Counted from the stretch's first letter, positions 8,953-17,197 are shown. The stretch: 64,000 nucleotides of DNA from Haloarcula marina (GCF_024218775.1 NZ_CP100404.1:2108001-2172000), one strand, 5' to 3'. Made by a program: numbers and translations. The notes: generated by a model not told the origin, from the letters alone.

Positions 8953-9771
8953 CTATGCGGCCAGCAGGCTCTGTGCGACGGTCGCCAGTTCGTCCGTGTC
9001 GGCCTCTTCGAGTCGCTCGTCGCCGAGCATCAGACGGAGGCGCGGGCGACCCACGTCGATGGGGACCTTCTCGGTGTCGATGAGGCCCATGTCCTCGAGT
9101 TTGGTCTTCGTCCGGGAGAACGTCGCCTTGCTCGCGAGGCCCACGTCCTCGCCCCACTTGCTGATGTCGTACAGCAGTTCGCCGTTGCGCGCGGCGACGA
9201 GGAGGCTGATAGTCACCTCGTCGAGGCCGTCGCCGTCGCCGCGGGCGGTCGACAGCGATTCGAGGACGCTGTCGAAGTCCGCTGCCGTCGCGTCACCGAT
9301 GTCCGCCTTAAGCGTCTCGCGGACCCGCGAGATGGGCGGCGTGCGAAGCGAGTACGATTCGGCGTCCTCGAAACCCGCCTCGTAGTAGTCGTAGGCGTCG
9401 CCAACGAACCCGTCGTCGTCGGTGCTCAGGCCGCCGACGCCGTCCCCGATGGTCACCAGCGCGTACACCGACTCGCCCGTCACAGCCAGGGAGTGGTTCG
9501 GCACGTCGTCGAGGAGGCGTATCGAGAGCACGTCCGCCTCGATGAGGTCGGCGGCGGTGCTCGCGACGAGGAAGTCGTCCATCACGTCTTTGAGCGCCCG
9601 TTCGTCGGCCAGCAGTCGAACGGTCGGCGGGTCGCTCAGTTCGTCCAGTGTCCGCACTAACGCCGAAATCGACGCTCGGTCGGGATTGACCACGTACACG
9701 TCGTCGTCCGTGCCGTCGAACACCGCCGACAGCATGGTTCCGACGTCGTCTTCCAGCAGGGTTGCACTCAT
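8953..9771 (-). CDS. tbsP: TbsP-like transcriptional regulator (DUF5821)
   Basis: This 272-residue protein starts MSATLLEDDVGTMLSAVF and has an N-terminal sensor-like alpha/beta domain and a C-terminal winged-helix region (LLYDISKWGEDVGLASKATFSRTKTKLEDMGLIDTEKVP). This layout matches haloarchaeal TbsP/DUF5821 proteins, which were found as partners of TrmB in controlling glycolytic genes such as gapII. The start at 9771 is preferred over one 28 codons upstream because an AT-rich promoter element (ttaaatgtc, about 9800-9808) lies between them. It may control itself and the adjacent YcaO gene; several copies per genome are usual, so orthology to the studied TbsP is not certain. Confidence 0.78.
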   Translation of the reverse strand: MSATLLEDDVGTMLSAVFDGTDDDVYVVNPDRASISALVRTLDELSDPPTVRLLADERALKDVMDDFLVASTAADLIEADVLSIRLLDDVPNHSLAVTGESVYALVTIGDGVGGLSTDDDGFVGDAYDYYEAGFEDAESYSLRTPPISRVRETLKADIGDATAADFDSVLESLSTARGDGDGLDEVTISLLVAARNGELLYDISKWGEDVGLASKATFSRTKTKLEDMGLIDTEKVPIDVGRPRLRLMLGDERLEEADTDELATVAQSLLAA

Positions 9772-9993
9772 TGTCCTAACTTCTGTATTGTGCTTTGAGA
9801 CATTTAATTTCATCGGCCAAAAATAGTTGAATTCGTGAACGTATCGGTCAGACACACCACTGAACGTGATTAAATGTACGGTTACCCGTCACGATATCAG
9901 CGTCGAAAATCGGCCGGTGGAGGACGCCTAAAATAACTGGAATCGACCCCCGTACGACCCCCCAATTGTCGGTCGTGATACTTCCCTGTCAAT

Positions 9994-12066
9994 TCATGCA
10001 CGGCCGCGGAGACGCGAGGCCAACGCCGACGACCAGTGGAACTCGCCCTCGAACACCACCGGAACCGTCGTCGCCGCGAGCGAACGAACGAGTTCCGCCT
10101 CGTCCATCGTGAACTCCGCTTGTCGTCCGTTGAGCGCCGACGCGTCACCGAAGGGAAGTGAGTAGCTTTCGCCAGCCCGCGGCGTCACGACTTCGCAGAC
10201 GACGTGGAACTCGTCCGCCGCCTCGCTCACCCAGACGACGACGGGCGTCGACGGCGTCGGCAGGAGTCCGTCCGTCCCGTCGCCGACGACGGTGTAATCC
10301 TTGCCCATCATGATGCGACGCCGGGCCAACTGGAGCGCGCGCTGGATGCTGAAACCGTTGCTCAGGAGGCGAGCGAACGTGCGGCCGACCGTCGCCGCGT
10401 GGTCGTCCAGAACGTCGGTGAACGTGACGGCCCCGGCGACAGACCCGTTCTCGACGAGACCCATCCCTTGGTCGAACGACCCGCACGCGTTGAGGAAGAA
10501 GGTCCGCGTTCGAACCGTCGACAGCGTCGCCGTCGATAGCGGCCCGTCCCGGCACCGGAGTCCGTCCTCCTCGCAGTGACCGATGAAGTGGACGAAATCG
10601 TTCGACGCTTCGAAGACGGCGCCGAGTTCGCGCCGGGTCAGGTGTTCAGAGAGCGTCACGTCCACCGGGAGCGCCGCGTCTCGATAGATGTCCGCGACGG
10701 CCCCGTGTTCGTCCGCCATCGAATCGTCGTTGAGCACCACCGCGACCTGCACGCGGTCCTCGCCGGTGTCGTGGTACCGATAGCGGTTCTCGTAGGCCGT
10801 CGGCGTCGTCTTGAACGCGTCGATGGGCGTTCCCGGGGCCAACCACGCGTTGATGTGGCCCCGGCCGGTTCCAGGGTCGAGCATCGTCGACGGAGTGCTG
10901 GCCCCGCGTGTCGGGTACGCGTCGGTCAGGGTCCGTTCGAGCAGGTCGCTCCGGTCGAGTTCCGAGGCGTCCGGGAGGTAGACGAGGCTCAGTTTGTCCA
11001 GCAAGAAGGGGAGACAGCGGATTCGGTCGGTCGACGGGCGCGCGAACGTGGCGAGGTGCCATTCGGGGACCGACTCGCGTATCTCCGCGGACGGAACCGA
11101 GAGGTATCGGGCCAGTCGGACTCCGGGCGACAGCGAGCGGAGTTCCGCCGGGTCGAGCGACCACGCGTCGAGCAGTTCCGGGTTCCGCTCGGGACTGAGA
11201 CGACGGACCAGACAGTCGAAGTAGAACACGTGACGGAGCACCGTCGCCACGTCTTCCTGCAACCCCGGCAACGGGTCGAACTCGCGGTGCAGGTCGGTCC
11301 CTTCGGCGGTCAGCACCGCGCGCTCGCGGTCTTCGACGCGCACGTCTGCCCCGAGATAGTAGGCCAACGGCGCGGCGACGAACAGCGCGTCGATAGACGA
11401 CGGGAGACGGAGGTGGATGTCGGTTTCGAGGTGGTCGGCGGCGACGCTCTGCGGGACCGATTCCGTCTCGCCCGTGGTCAGCAACGGCGGGTGGTCGCGC
11501 TGGTCGGGATGGGACCGCATCGGGGCGCTGGTGTGATGGGCCGCACTCAAACAGGACAGGCCAGTGGCGAGGCCCTCGGCGGTCGGCGGAACGACGACGC
11601 GAGGCGGGTCCGAAGCGCCCTCGCTGAACCCGACAGTGACCGGTTTCGAATCCCACAGCGAGAGAACCGTCCCGTCGTCGGTTGGTCGCAACGATGCCGG
11701 GCCGTCGAACAGGACGAACACCTCCACCGTCTCGGTCGTCAGCGGACTCGTTCGGGAACCGTCTGGACGCCGCTCGACGGTTCCCGAGAGGAGGAACGTC
11801 CCGGTCGGGAGTTCCGAGGACGACCGGAGGTGGTACCGGGCCTCGAAGTCCATCGCAGTCACCGTCACGTCCGCCTCGGGTAGCCGCAGTCGCGTCGCTT
11901 CCCCCGCATACGCCGCGTCCGTGGGACGCGGAATCGGCCGGTCGACCGCCTCCCGACGCTCGTCTAACTGTTCGAGCAACTTCGTCGGCCATCTCGTGTG
12001 TTCGCCCTCGACGGCCGGGATTTCACCCTCCCCGGTTCCCGCGTCTGGCACCCCCCAGGTGACCAT
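9994..12066 (-). CDS. CHAT-domain (caspase-like) protease with large N-terminal region
   Basis: In this 690-residue protein the C-terminal third is a CHAT domain: the catalytic His in VHFIGHCEEDG (near residue 495) and the catalytic Cys in FFLNACGSFDQG (near 528), followed by GSVAGAVTFTDVLDD and a helical FARLLSNGFSIQRALQLAR. About 430 residues of unknown fold precede it and about 90 beta-rich residues follow it. No signal peptide or membrane segment is seen, so it should act in the cytoplasm. CHAT proteases are C50/C14-related Cys peptidases used in cell-death and defence pathways of bacteria; the archaeal role is unknown. A TATA box 25-33 bp before the ATG predicts a leaderless mRNA. No partner gene is adjacent. 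Confidence 0.85.
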   Translation of the reverse strand: MVTWGVPDAGTGEGEIPAVEGEHTRWPTKLLEQLDERREAVDRPIPRPTDAAYAGEATRLRLPEADVTVTAMDFEARYHLRSSSELPTGTFLLSGTVERRPDGSRTSPLTTETVEVFVLFDGPASLRPTDDGTVLSLWDSKPVTVGFSEGASDPPRVVVPPTAEGLATGLSCLSAAHHTSAPMRSHPDQRDHPPLLTTGETESVPQSVAADHLETDIHLRLPSSIDALFVAAPLAYYLGADVRVEDRERAVLTAEGTDLHREFDPLPGLQEDVATVLRHVFYFDCLVRRLSPERNPELLDAWSLDPAELRSLSPGVRLARYLSVPSAEIRESVPEWHLATFARPSTDRIRCLPFLLDKLSLVYLPDASELDRSDLLERTLTDAYPTRGASTPSTMLDPGTGRGHINAWLAPGTPIDAFKTTPTAYENRYRYHDTGEDRVQVAVVLNDDSMADEHGAVADIYRDAALPVDVTLSEHLTRRELGAVFEASNDFVHFIGHCEEDGLRCRDGPLSTATLSTVRTRTFFLNACGSFDQGMGLVENGSVAGAVTFTDVLDDHAATVGRTFARLLSNGFSIQRALQLARRRIMMGKDYTVVGDGTDGLLPTPSTPVVVWVSEAADEFHVVCEVVTPRAGESYSLPFGDASALNGRQAEFTMDEAELVRSLAATTVPVVFEGEFHWSSALASRLRGRA

Positions 12067-12090
12067 GTGGTAACCAGTGTGGGCTAGTCC

Positions 12091-12099
12091 AATAAATAA
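12091..12099 (-). promoter_or_regulatory. TATA box of the CHAT-protease gene
   Basis: On the minus strand ttatttatt lies about 30 bp before the ATG at 12066, the distance expected for a leaderless haloarchaeal transcript. A short inverted repeat (tggt-a-acca, 12067-12075) overlaps the region between box and start and could be an operator. Confidence 0.55.
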
Positions 12100-12229
12100 C
12101 CACTGCTATGATGAGTGTCATTTTTCTTCTTAAATTAAAGATTCTGGGAGTGAGCACGACACCTGTGACGGACTGGCACGCGCTCGGGCAAAGGGTAGAT
12201 TATTGACCGGGGCGTTCCGAAGGTCGGAT

Positions 12230-13477
12230 ATGAGCTACGACACCGTCCGCGAGACGGACCCGGCAGTCGCCGACGCGCTGGAAGGCGAGCGAGCGCGACA
12301 GAACGACACGCTGGCGATGATTGCCAGCGAGAACCACGTCTCGGAGGCCGTCATGGAGGCTCAGAGCTCCGAGCTCACCAACAAGTACGCCGAGGGCTAC
12401 CCCGGCGAGCGCTACTACGGCGGCTGTGAGTACGCCGACGACGTGGAGGAACTCGCCATCGAGCGAGCCAAGGAACTGTGGGGCGCGGAGCACGTCAACG
12501 TCCAGCCCCACTCGGGGTCGCAGGCGAACATGGGCGTCTATCTGGGCATTCTGGAACCCGGCGACAAGATTCTCTCGCTGGACCTGACCCACGGCGGTCA
12601 CCTCTCGCACGGCCACCCCGCGAACTTCGCCGGACAGGTGTACGAAGTCGAGCAGTACGAAGTCGACGAGGAGACGGGCTACATCGACTACGAGGCCCTG
12701 CGCGAACACGCCGAGGAGTTCGAACCGGACATCATCGTCTCGGGCTACTCCGCGTACCCCCGCGAAGTCGACTTCGAGCGGATTCAGGCGGCCGCCGACG
12801 CCGTCGACGCCTACCACCTCGCCGACATCGCCCACATCACCGGCCTCGTCGCCGCGGGTGCCCACGAGTCGCCCGTCGGCGTCGCCGACTTCGTCACTGG
12901 GTCGACCCACAAGACGATTCGCGCGGGTCGCGGCGGCATCATCATGTGCGACGAGGAGTACGCCAGCGACATCGACGGCGCCGTCTTCCCCGGCGCGCAG
13001 GGTGGTCCCCTGATGCACAACATCGCCGGCAAGGCAGTCGGCTTCGGCGAGGCCCTCGAACCCGAGTTCGAGGAGTACGCCGAACAGACCGTCGCGAACG
13101 CCAAGGCGCTCGGCGAGCGCCTGAAAGAGCACGGCCTCGAACTCGTCTCTGGCGGCACGGACAACCACCTCGTCCTCGTGGACCTCCGCCCCTCGCACCC
13201 GGACACGACCGGCAAGGAAGTCGAGGAGGCCCTCGAAGAAGCGGGCATCGTCCTCAACGCGAACACCGTCCCCGGTGAGACGCGCTCCTCGTTCAATCCT
13301 TCGGGCATCCGCGCTGGCACGCCCGGCCTCACGACGCGCGGGTTCGACGAGGACGCCTGCCGCGAAGTCGCCGACCTCATCTACGACGTCGTCGACGCCC
13401 CGCACGACGAGGACGTGGTCGCCGAGGTCAGCGACCGCGTGGACGAACTGACCGACGAGTACACGCTGTACGAATAA
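12230..13477 (+). CDS. glyA: Serine hydroxymethyltransferase
   Basis: The 415-residue PLP enzyme has MIASENHVS near residue 28, the glycine-rich HSGSQANMGVYLG, and the PLP-binding lysine in TGSTHKTIRAGRGG (Lys228). It interconverts serine and glycine with transfer of a one-carbon unit to (methano/tetrahydro)folate. The start MSYDTVRETDP at 12230 follows a TATA-like attattg; the nine extra codons upstream are not needed. With folD downstream it forms a one-carbon metabolism pair, separated only by a decayed gene fragment. Confidence 0.97.
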   Translation: MSYDTVRETDPAVADALEGERARQNDTLAMIASENHVSEAVMEAQSSELTNKYAEGYPGERYYGGCEYADDVEELAIERAKELWGAEHVNVQPHSGSQANMGVYLGILEPGDKILSLDLTHGGHLSHGHPANFAGQVYEVEQYEVDEETGYIDYEALREHAEEFEPDIIVSGYSAYPREVDFERIQAAADAVDAYHLADIAHITGLVAAGAHESPVGVADFVTGSTHKTIRAGRGGIIMCDEEYASDIDGAVFPGAQGGPLMHNIAGKAVGFGEALEPEFEEYAEQTVANAKALGERLKEHGLELVSGGTDNHLVLVDLRPSHPDTTGKEVEEALEEAGIVLNANTVPGETRSSFNPSGIRAGTPGLTTRGFDEDACREVADLIYDVVDAPHDEDVVAEVSDRVDELTDEYTLYE

Positions 13478-13644
13478 CCGCTATTTCCCGCTCTCCCGTT
13501 CTCACTCTCGTCTCTGGACTATCCAGCGACAGGTGTACCGCGATGGCCCACCGTGAGAAGTTGTCGCCAGCGCTCTTCGAGAACCGTCTCGACGTCCAGT
13601 GTCAGACCAGACGGACGGTGTTACTCAGAGTCCTCGGCGGCCCC

Positions 13645-13791
13645 GCGGTCGGTGGCGGCGGCACGGTGTACGGTCGCGGTGCGGACGGGTGGACACAGCA
13701 GTCGACACCGACCGGCCAGAACCTGACTGCCGTCGTCCGCGACGCGACCGACATCGCCGTCGGTGCTGGCGGGGCCATCCTCGAACGGTAG
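13645..13791 (+). pseudogene. Fragment of a BNR/Ycf48-like repeat protein
   Basis: The frame here encodes GGPAVGGGGTVYGRGADGW, then QQSTPTGQNLTAV and DIAVGAGGAILER, which resembles the last repeat of haloarchaeal beta-propeller (BNR, Ycf48/Hcf136-like) proteins. An in-frame ATG exists at 13543, but the 34 codons before the repeat do not look related. No signal peptide or earlier repeats are found, so I read it as the 3' remnant of a lost gene lying between glyA and folD. Confidence 0.4.
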
Positions 13792-13891
13792 TCCCTGCCG
13801 CGGTCGGTCTCCGTTCCGCTCGCCGGTTCGGCACGCCGATGACGACTTCGTGTAGTGACGCTTTTGGCCCCTCCGTGTCCCTCTCCACGTG

Positions 13892-14785
13892 ATGACAGAC
13901 ATTATCGACGGGAACGCGGTCGCCCAGTCGGTGCGGGACGACCTCGCGACGGCCATCGACCAACTCGCCGACGCGGGCGTCCAGCCCTCGCTGGCGACGG
14001 TGCTGATGAGCGACGACCCGGCCAGCGAGACGTACGTCTCGATGAAACAGGACGACTGCGCCGAGGTCGGCATCGAAGCCATCGACATTGAAATCGACCC
14101 CGAGGCCGACGCGAGCGAACTGTACGACACCATCGACGACCTGAACGCCGACGAGAACGTCAACGGTATCCTCGTCCAGATGCCGGTGCCGGACCACGTC
14201 TCCGACCGCGAGGTCCTGCGGGCCATCGACCCCCAGAAGGACGTGGACGGGTTCCATCCCGAGAACGTCGGCCGCCTCGTCGCCGGTGACGCTCGGTACA
14301 AGCCCTGTACGCCGCACGGCATTCAGAAACTCATCGCGTCCGCTGGCGTCGACACCGAGGGCAAGGAGGCCGTCGTCGTCGGCCGGTCGGACATCGTCGG
14401 CAAACCGATGGCGAACCTGTTCATCCAGAAGGCCCCCGGCGGCAACGCGACGACGACGGTGTGTCACTCCCGCACGCAGAACCTCGCCGAGAAGACCCGC
14501 GAGGCGGACATCCTCGTCGCCGCCGCGGGCGTCCCAGAGATGATTGACGGCGACATGATCGGCGAAGGCGCGACGGTCATCGACGTGGGCATCAACCGCG
14601 TGGAGGCCGACACCGAGAAGGGCTACGAACTCGTCGGTGACGTGGAATACGAGAGCGCGAAGGAAGTCGCGGGCGCGATTACGCCCGTCCCCGGCGGCGT
14701 CGGTCCGATGACCCGCGCGATGCTCCTCTACAACACGGTGAAGGCCGCTGGCCTGCAACACGACGTGGCCGTCGACCTGCCCTGA
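13892..14785 (+). CDS. folD: Methylenetetrahydrofolate dehydrogenase / methenyl-cyclohydrolase
   Basis: This 297-residue bifunctional enzyme shows SETYVSMKQDDC (conserved Tyr48 and Lys52 of the active site), MPVPDHV, and the NADP-binding segment VVVGRSDIVGKPMANLF, then PVPGGVGPMTRAML near the C-terminus. It oxidises methylene-THF to methenyl-THF and hydrolyses it to formyl-THF, next to glyA which makes methylene-THF. The ATG at 13892 is preferred over the overlapping GTG one codon earlier. The next gene starts on the base after its stop codon. Confidence 0.96.
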   Translation: MTDIIDGNAVAQSVRDDLATAIDQLADAGVQPSLATVLMSDDPASETYVSMKQDDCAEVGIEAIDIEIDPEADASELYDTIDDLNADENVNGILVQMPVPDHVSDREVLRAIDPQKDVDGFHPENVGRLVAGDARYKPCTPHGIQKLIASAGVDTEGKEAVVVGRSDIVGKPMANLFIQKAPGGNATTTVCHSRTQNLAEKTREADILVAAAGVPEMIDGDMIGEGATVIDVGINRVEADTEKGYELVGDVEYESAKEVAGAITPVPGGVGPMTRAMLLYNTVKAAGLQHDVAVDLP

Positions 14786-15268
14786 ATGCGCTCGCTCTCG
14801 GCGTTCGAGGCCGACGGCGTGTTCACCCGCCGAGTGACGCGGCCGACGGATTCCGCCTCGTTCGAGGCGTTCCGGCGGCGGGTCGAGAACGGACTGGAGT
14901 GGGGCGTCGGCGCGCTCGCGGAGGACGCCGACGGACGGCTACTGCTCGTCTACGAGGACGAGACGTGGAAACTCCCCGGCGGCGGCGTCGAAGCCGACGA
15001 GACCCGAATCGACGCGCTCGTGCGGGAAGTCCGCGAGGAGACCGGCGTGAAAGTGTCGCCCGACGAACTGCTCGCGGTGACCCACGTCACGCTGACCGAC
15101 GGGGAGCGAGAGACGGCGTTCCGGTTCGGGACCTACCGCGCGACGCCAGAGACCACGGCGCTCGCGTCGGATCCCGGTCTCACCGACGAGGAAATCGAGC
15201 GCGTCGAGTGGCGGGACGCGGTGCCCGAAAACTGTCTCGACGCCGAACTGCTCGCGCGCTTCCAGTAG
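14786..15268 (+). CDS. Nudix hydrolase
   Basis: This 160-residue protein carries a full Nudix box, GGGVEADE followed by REVREETG with the correct G-x5-E-x7-REUxEExGU spacing, at about residues 65-87. It is expected to hydrolyse a nucleoside diphosphate linked to another moiety in the cytoplasm; the substrate is unknown. Its ATG follows the folD stop with no gap, which implies co-transcription and probably coupled translation. Confidence 0.92.
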   Translation: MRSLSAFEADGVFTRRVTRPTDSASFEAFRRRVENGLEWGVGALAEDADGRLLLVYEDETWKLPGGGVEADETRIDALVREVREETGVKVSPDELLAVTHVTLTDGERETAFRFGTYRATPETTALASDPGLTDEEIERVEWRDAVPENCLDAELLARFQ

Positions 15269-15273
15269 TCCAT

Positions 15274-15993
15274 TCAGCTCTCGTTTTCCAGCCCCGTGAG
15301 CCAGTTATCGGCGGTGACGGCGGCGCTCTCGTCGTCCTCGCCGACGAATCGGCCCAGGTCGCGCGCGGCGTGGAGGAGGCGGTTCGCGTCCGCCGGGTCC
15401 ACGTCGCCGTCCAGCGCCTCGATGCGCTTGCGGTGGTCGCGGATGCGCCCGGCCAACTGTCGGCCCTGCTCGTTCGGATTGCCGTCGAGATACGTCCGCA
15501 CGTCGCGCTGGTACGCCTCCACGGCGGCGGCCATCGCGAGGCCGAACGGCGACCGCATCTCGGGCGGGACCGTCTCCACGTCGGGTCGGTCGCCCGCGTC
15601 CGCGCCGCCGAGCAACTCGTAGAAGTACAGTTCCGTCCGGTCGCCGGGGCGCATCTCGGTGGCGACGTGGGTGGCGGCGTGGCGGAGTTCGACGGCGGCG
15701 ACGTACGTCTCGTCCAGCGGTCGGAGGCGACCCGCGTCGATGAACCCGCGCTTGCGGACGTACTCCCGTGCCGCCTCGCCAGCGGCGCGCGCGAGTTCGT
15801 CGAGTGGGTCGTCGTCGATGCGGTTCCTGATGGCGGTGAGGTCGAACGACGCGGGGGCGTCGGTGTGTTCGGTCCGGTCGTCGACGCCGACGCTGTGGAC
15901 GCTGTCGCACTCCGGGCAGGCGACGCTACCCGTGTCGTAGTAGGACCATCGCGTCCCGCAGGACTGACACTCGCGCTCCCCTCGGATTTTCAT
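15274..15993 (-). CDS. DUF7117-like zinc-ribbon protein
   Basis: A 239-residue protein that starts MKIRGERECQSCGTRW and continues to a second CPEC pair, giving a four-Cys TFIIB-like zinc ribbon in the first 30 residues. The rest is a long acidic, mainly helical domain (DETYVAAVELRHAATHVA, then QRDVRTYLDGNPNEQGRQLA). The start at 15993 is placed at the methionine just before the ribbon. Function is unknown; it is haloarchaea-specific as far as I recall. It is divergent from the small gene at 16052. Confidence 0.8.
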   Translation of the reverse strand: MKIRGERECQSCGTRWSYYDTGSVACPECDSVHSVGVDDRTEHTDAPASFDLTAIRNRIDDDPLDELARAAGEAAREYVRKRGFIDAGRLRPLDETYVAAVELRHAATHVATEMRPGDRTELYFYELLGGADAGDRPDVETVPPEMRSPFGLAMAAAVEAYQRDVRTYLDGNPNEQGRQLAGRIRDHRKRIEALDGDVDPADANRLLHAARDLGRFVGEDDESAAVTADNWLTGLENES

Positions 15994-16051
15994 GTATACG
16001 TATGCACTCGCCGACCTCAAGTTTGTTCCGCGAGCGACCCGTACGTCGAGC

Positions 16052-16198
16052 ATGCGCTCCGAAGCCGAAGTGCGCGAACAGTACGAGTTTCTGTCAGCAC
16101 AGTTAGCGAGCGAGGAGATGCGTCACGAGCGAATCCGACTGCTGTTCACCCACTACAAGCGCGCTCTCGGTTGGGTACTGGAAGAAGAGGAGCTGTGA
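16052..16198 (+). CDS. Very small conserved haloarchaeal protein (48 aa)
   Basis: The peptide MRSEAEVREQYEFLSAQLAS continues as a single amphipathic, coiled-coil-like helix and ends with an acidic tail EEEEL. The ATG at 16052 sits about 58 bp from the divergent DUF7117 start. I do not know its function; the helical, highly charged composition is like small haloarchaeal proteins that bind partners. It is followed by the candidate RNA gene. Confidence 0.65.
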   Translation: MRSEAEVREQYEFLSAQLASEEMRHERIRLLFTHYKRALGWVLEEEEL

Positions 16199-16250
16199 GA
16201 AGTAGTAGTCTGAGTCTAATTTGAAAATCGACAGCAATAGGCGAGTGCCG

Positions 16251-16264
16251 GTAATTTTAAGTCC
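16251..16264 (+). promoter_or_regulatory. TATA-like element before candidate RNA
   Basis: gtaattttaagtcc is the only AT-rich box in this spacer. It predicts a transcript starting near 16282, exactly at the foot of the first hairpin, and no start codon with a usable frame follows. Confidence 0.4.
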
Positions 16265-16281
16265 TCGACACCCATCTCACC

Positions 16282-16370
16282 ACATGACGCTTCGCTTGGA
16301 GGGCCGAAGCGTCAGCGGGGACCAATTCAGGGCGGCAAGCGGCCGCGGATTTCGCGGCCGCTTTCCACTT
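16282..16370 (+). ncRNA. Candidate small structured RNA with two strong hairpins
   Basis: Between two convergent genes lie two perfect stems: a 10-bp stem at 16285-16294 pairing with 16305-16314 (tgacgcttcg/cgaagcgtca, 10-nt loop) and an 11-bp stem at 16337-16347 pairing with 16353-16363 (aagcggccgcg/cgcggccgctt, 5-nt loop). A TATA-like box lies 26 bp before. No protein-coding frame fits. It could be an sRNA, or a pair of 3'-end structures for the flanking genes. Boundaries are inferred from the stems and promoter. Confidence 0.4.
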
Positions 16371-16417
16371 ACTTCGCTGGACTCGAACCGTGAGCGGTTA
16401 GTCTTTCCGTATCTCGA

Positions 16418-16705
16418 TTATTCGATTTCGAGCGCGCCGCCAGTCGCGTCGCCGCCCGTCGCGTTCTCGGGCCACTCCAGTTCCACCTCGATGCTCAACT
16501 CGCCGTCGCCGTCCGCCGGCCCCTCCCGTTCGGCTTTCACTTCGAACTCGACTTGCGCGGGCGGGTCGAGGGTGACGGACTGGTCGCCAGCGCGAAGCGT
16601 CACGTCCCCGCCGGACGCGATGGAATCGGCGAACGTGTGGAGGTACTCCGCGACGGCATCGCGGCTGAGGTCTTGCTCGGTCTCGAACAGAACTGTTTCT
16701 GGCAT
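16418..16705 (-). CDS. Amphi-Trp domain-containing protein
   Basis: This 95-residue acidic protein begins MPETVLFETEQDLSRDAVAE and has the amphi-Trp layout: a first strand-helix unit (YLHTFADSIASGG), a beta-rich middle (DVTLRAGDQSVTLDPPAQVEFEV, here described by position 37-60) and a final strand with VELEWPE. The family is named for a conserved Trp in an amphipathic strand; its function is unknown. The ATG at 16705 is used; an in-frame TTG two codons upstream is less likely. Confidence 0.85.
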   Translation of the reverse strand: MPETVLFETEQDLSRDAVAEYLHTFADSIASGGDVTLRAGDQSVTLDPPAQVEFEVKAEREGPADGDGELSIEVELEWPENATGGDATGGALEIE

Positions 16706-16892
16706 GTCCAACAGTTGGTGTCGTCGCTAATTAATGTCTTCGGCATCACGTATCCTGGAATGACGCAATACTGACTTGATTCTCGAAATCCCGTGTTCGT
16801 CTAAATATGGCTCTGTAGCCGATGAATGTCGTAATACTCTTCACCGCCAAACGAAAACTATCCGCTCCGAAACATTTAACCGAGTCCGACAA

Positions 16893-16913
16893 GTATATTC
16901 TTATAGAACGTAC
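16893..16913. promoter_or_regulatory. Probable operator of the PadR regulator
   Basis: A symmetric inverted repeat GTA-N2-TTCT-N3-AGAA-N2-TAC ends 2 bp before the PadR start codon, covering the transcription start expected from the atttaac box at about 16873-16879. A regulator bound here would block transcription, so autorepression is likely. Confidence 0.5.
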
Positions 16914-16915
16914 CG

Positions 16916-17191
16916 ATGCACGATTTGACAGGGTTCCAGCGGGACCTCCTCTACGTCATCGCCGGGCTGGAGGAACCCCACGGCCTGGCCATCAAGGAGG
17001 AGTTAGAGGCGTACTACGAGAAGGAGATACATCACGGCCGCCTCTACCCGAACCTGGATACGCTCGTCGATAAGGGCCTCATCGAGAAGGGACAGCGTGA
17101 CCGTCGGACGAACTTCTACACGCTCACTCGCCGCGGGCGGCGAGAACTCGACGCTCGGCGGGACTGGGAGGACCAGTACGTCGACTACTGA
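16916..17191 (+). CDS. PadR family transcriptional regulator
   Basis: The 91-residue winged-helix protein has the PadR core: LTGFQRDLLYVIAGLEEPHG, then a helix-turn-helix (KEELEAYYEKEIHHGRLYPN) and the wing with LDTLVDKGLIEKG...RTNFYTLTRRG. It lacks the long C-terminal dimerisation helix of classical PadR proteins, as is common for short archaeal members. A near-perfect inverted repeat abuts its start codon. Its stop is 6 bp from the convergent AI-2E transporter gene. Confidence 0.92.
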   Translation: MHDLTGFQRDLLYVIAGLEEPHGLAIKEELEAYYEKEIHHGRLYPNLDTLVDKGLIEKGQRDRRTNFYTLTRRGRRELDARRDWEDQYVDY

Positions 17192-17197
17192 GACACG

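Noticed and set aside
10576..11883. 435-codon frame on the strand opposite the CHAT gene
   Set aside because: Composition (Arg, Val, Glu-rich with no domain) is the usual shadow of a high-GC gene; the CHAT gene has catalytic motifs and a promoter.
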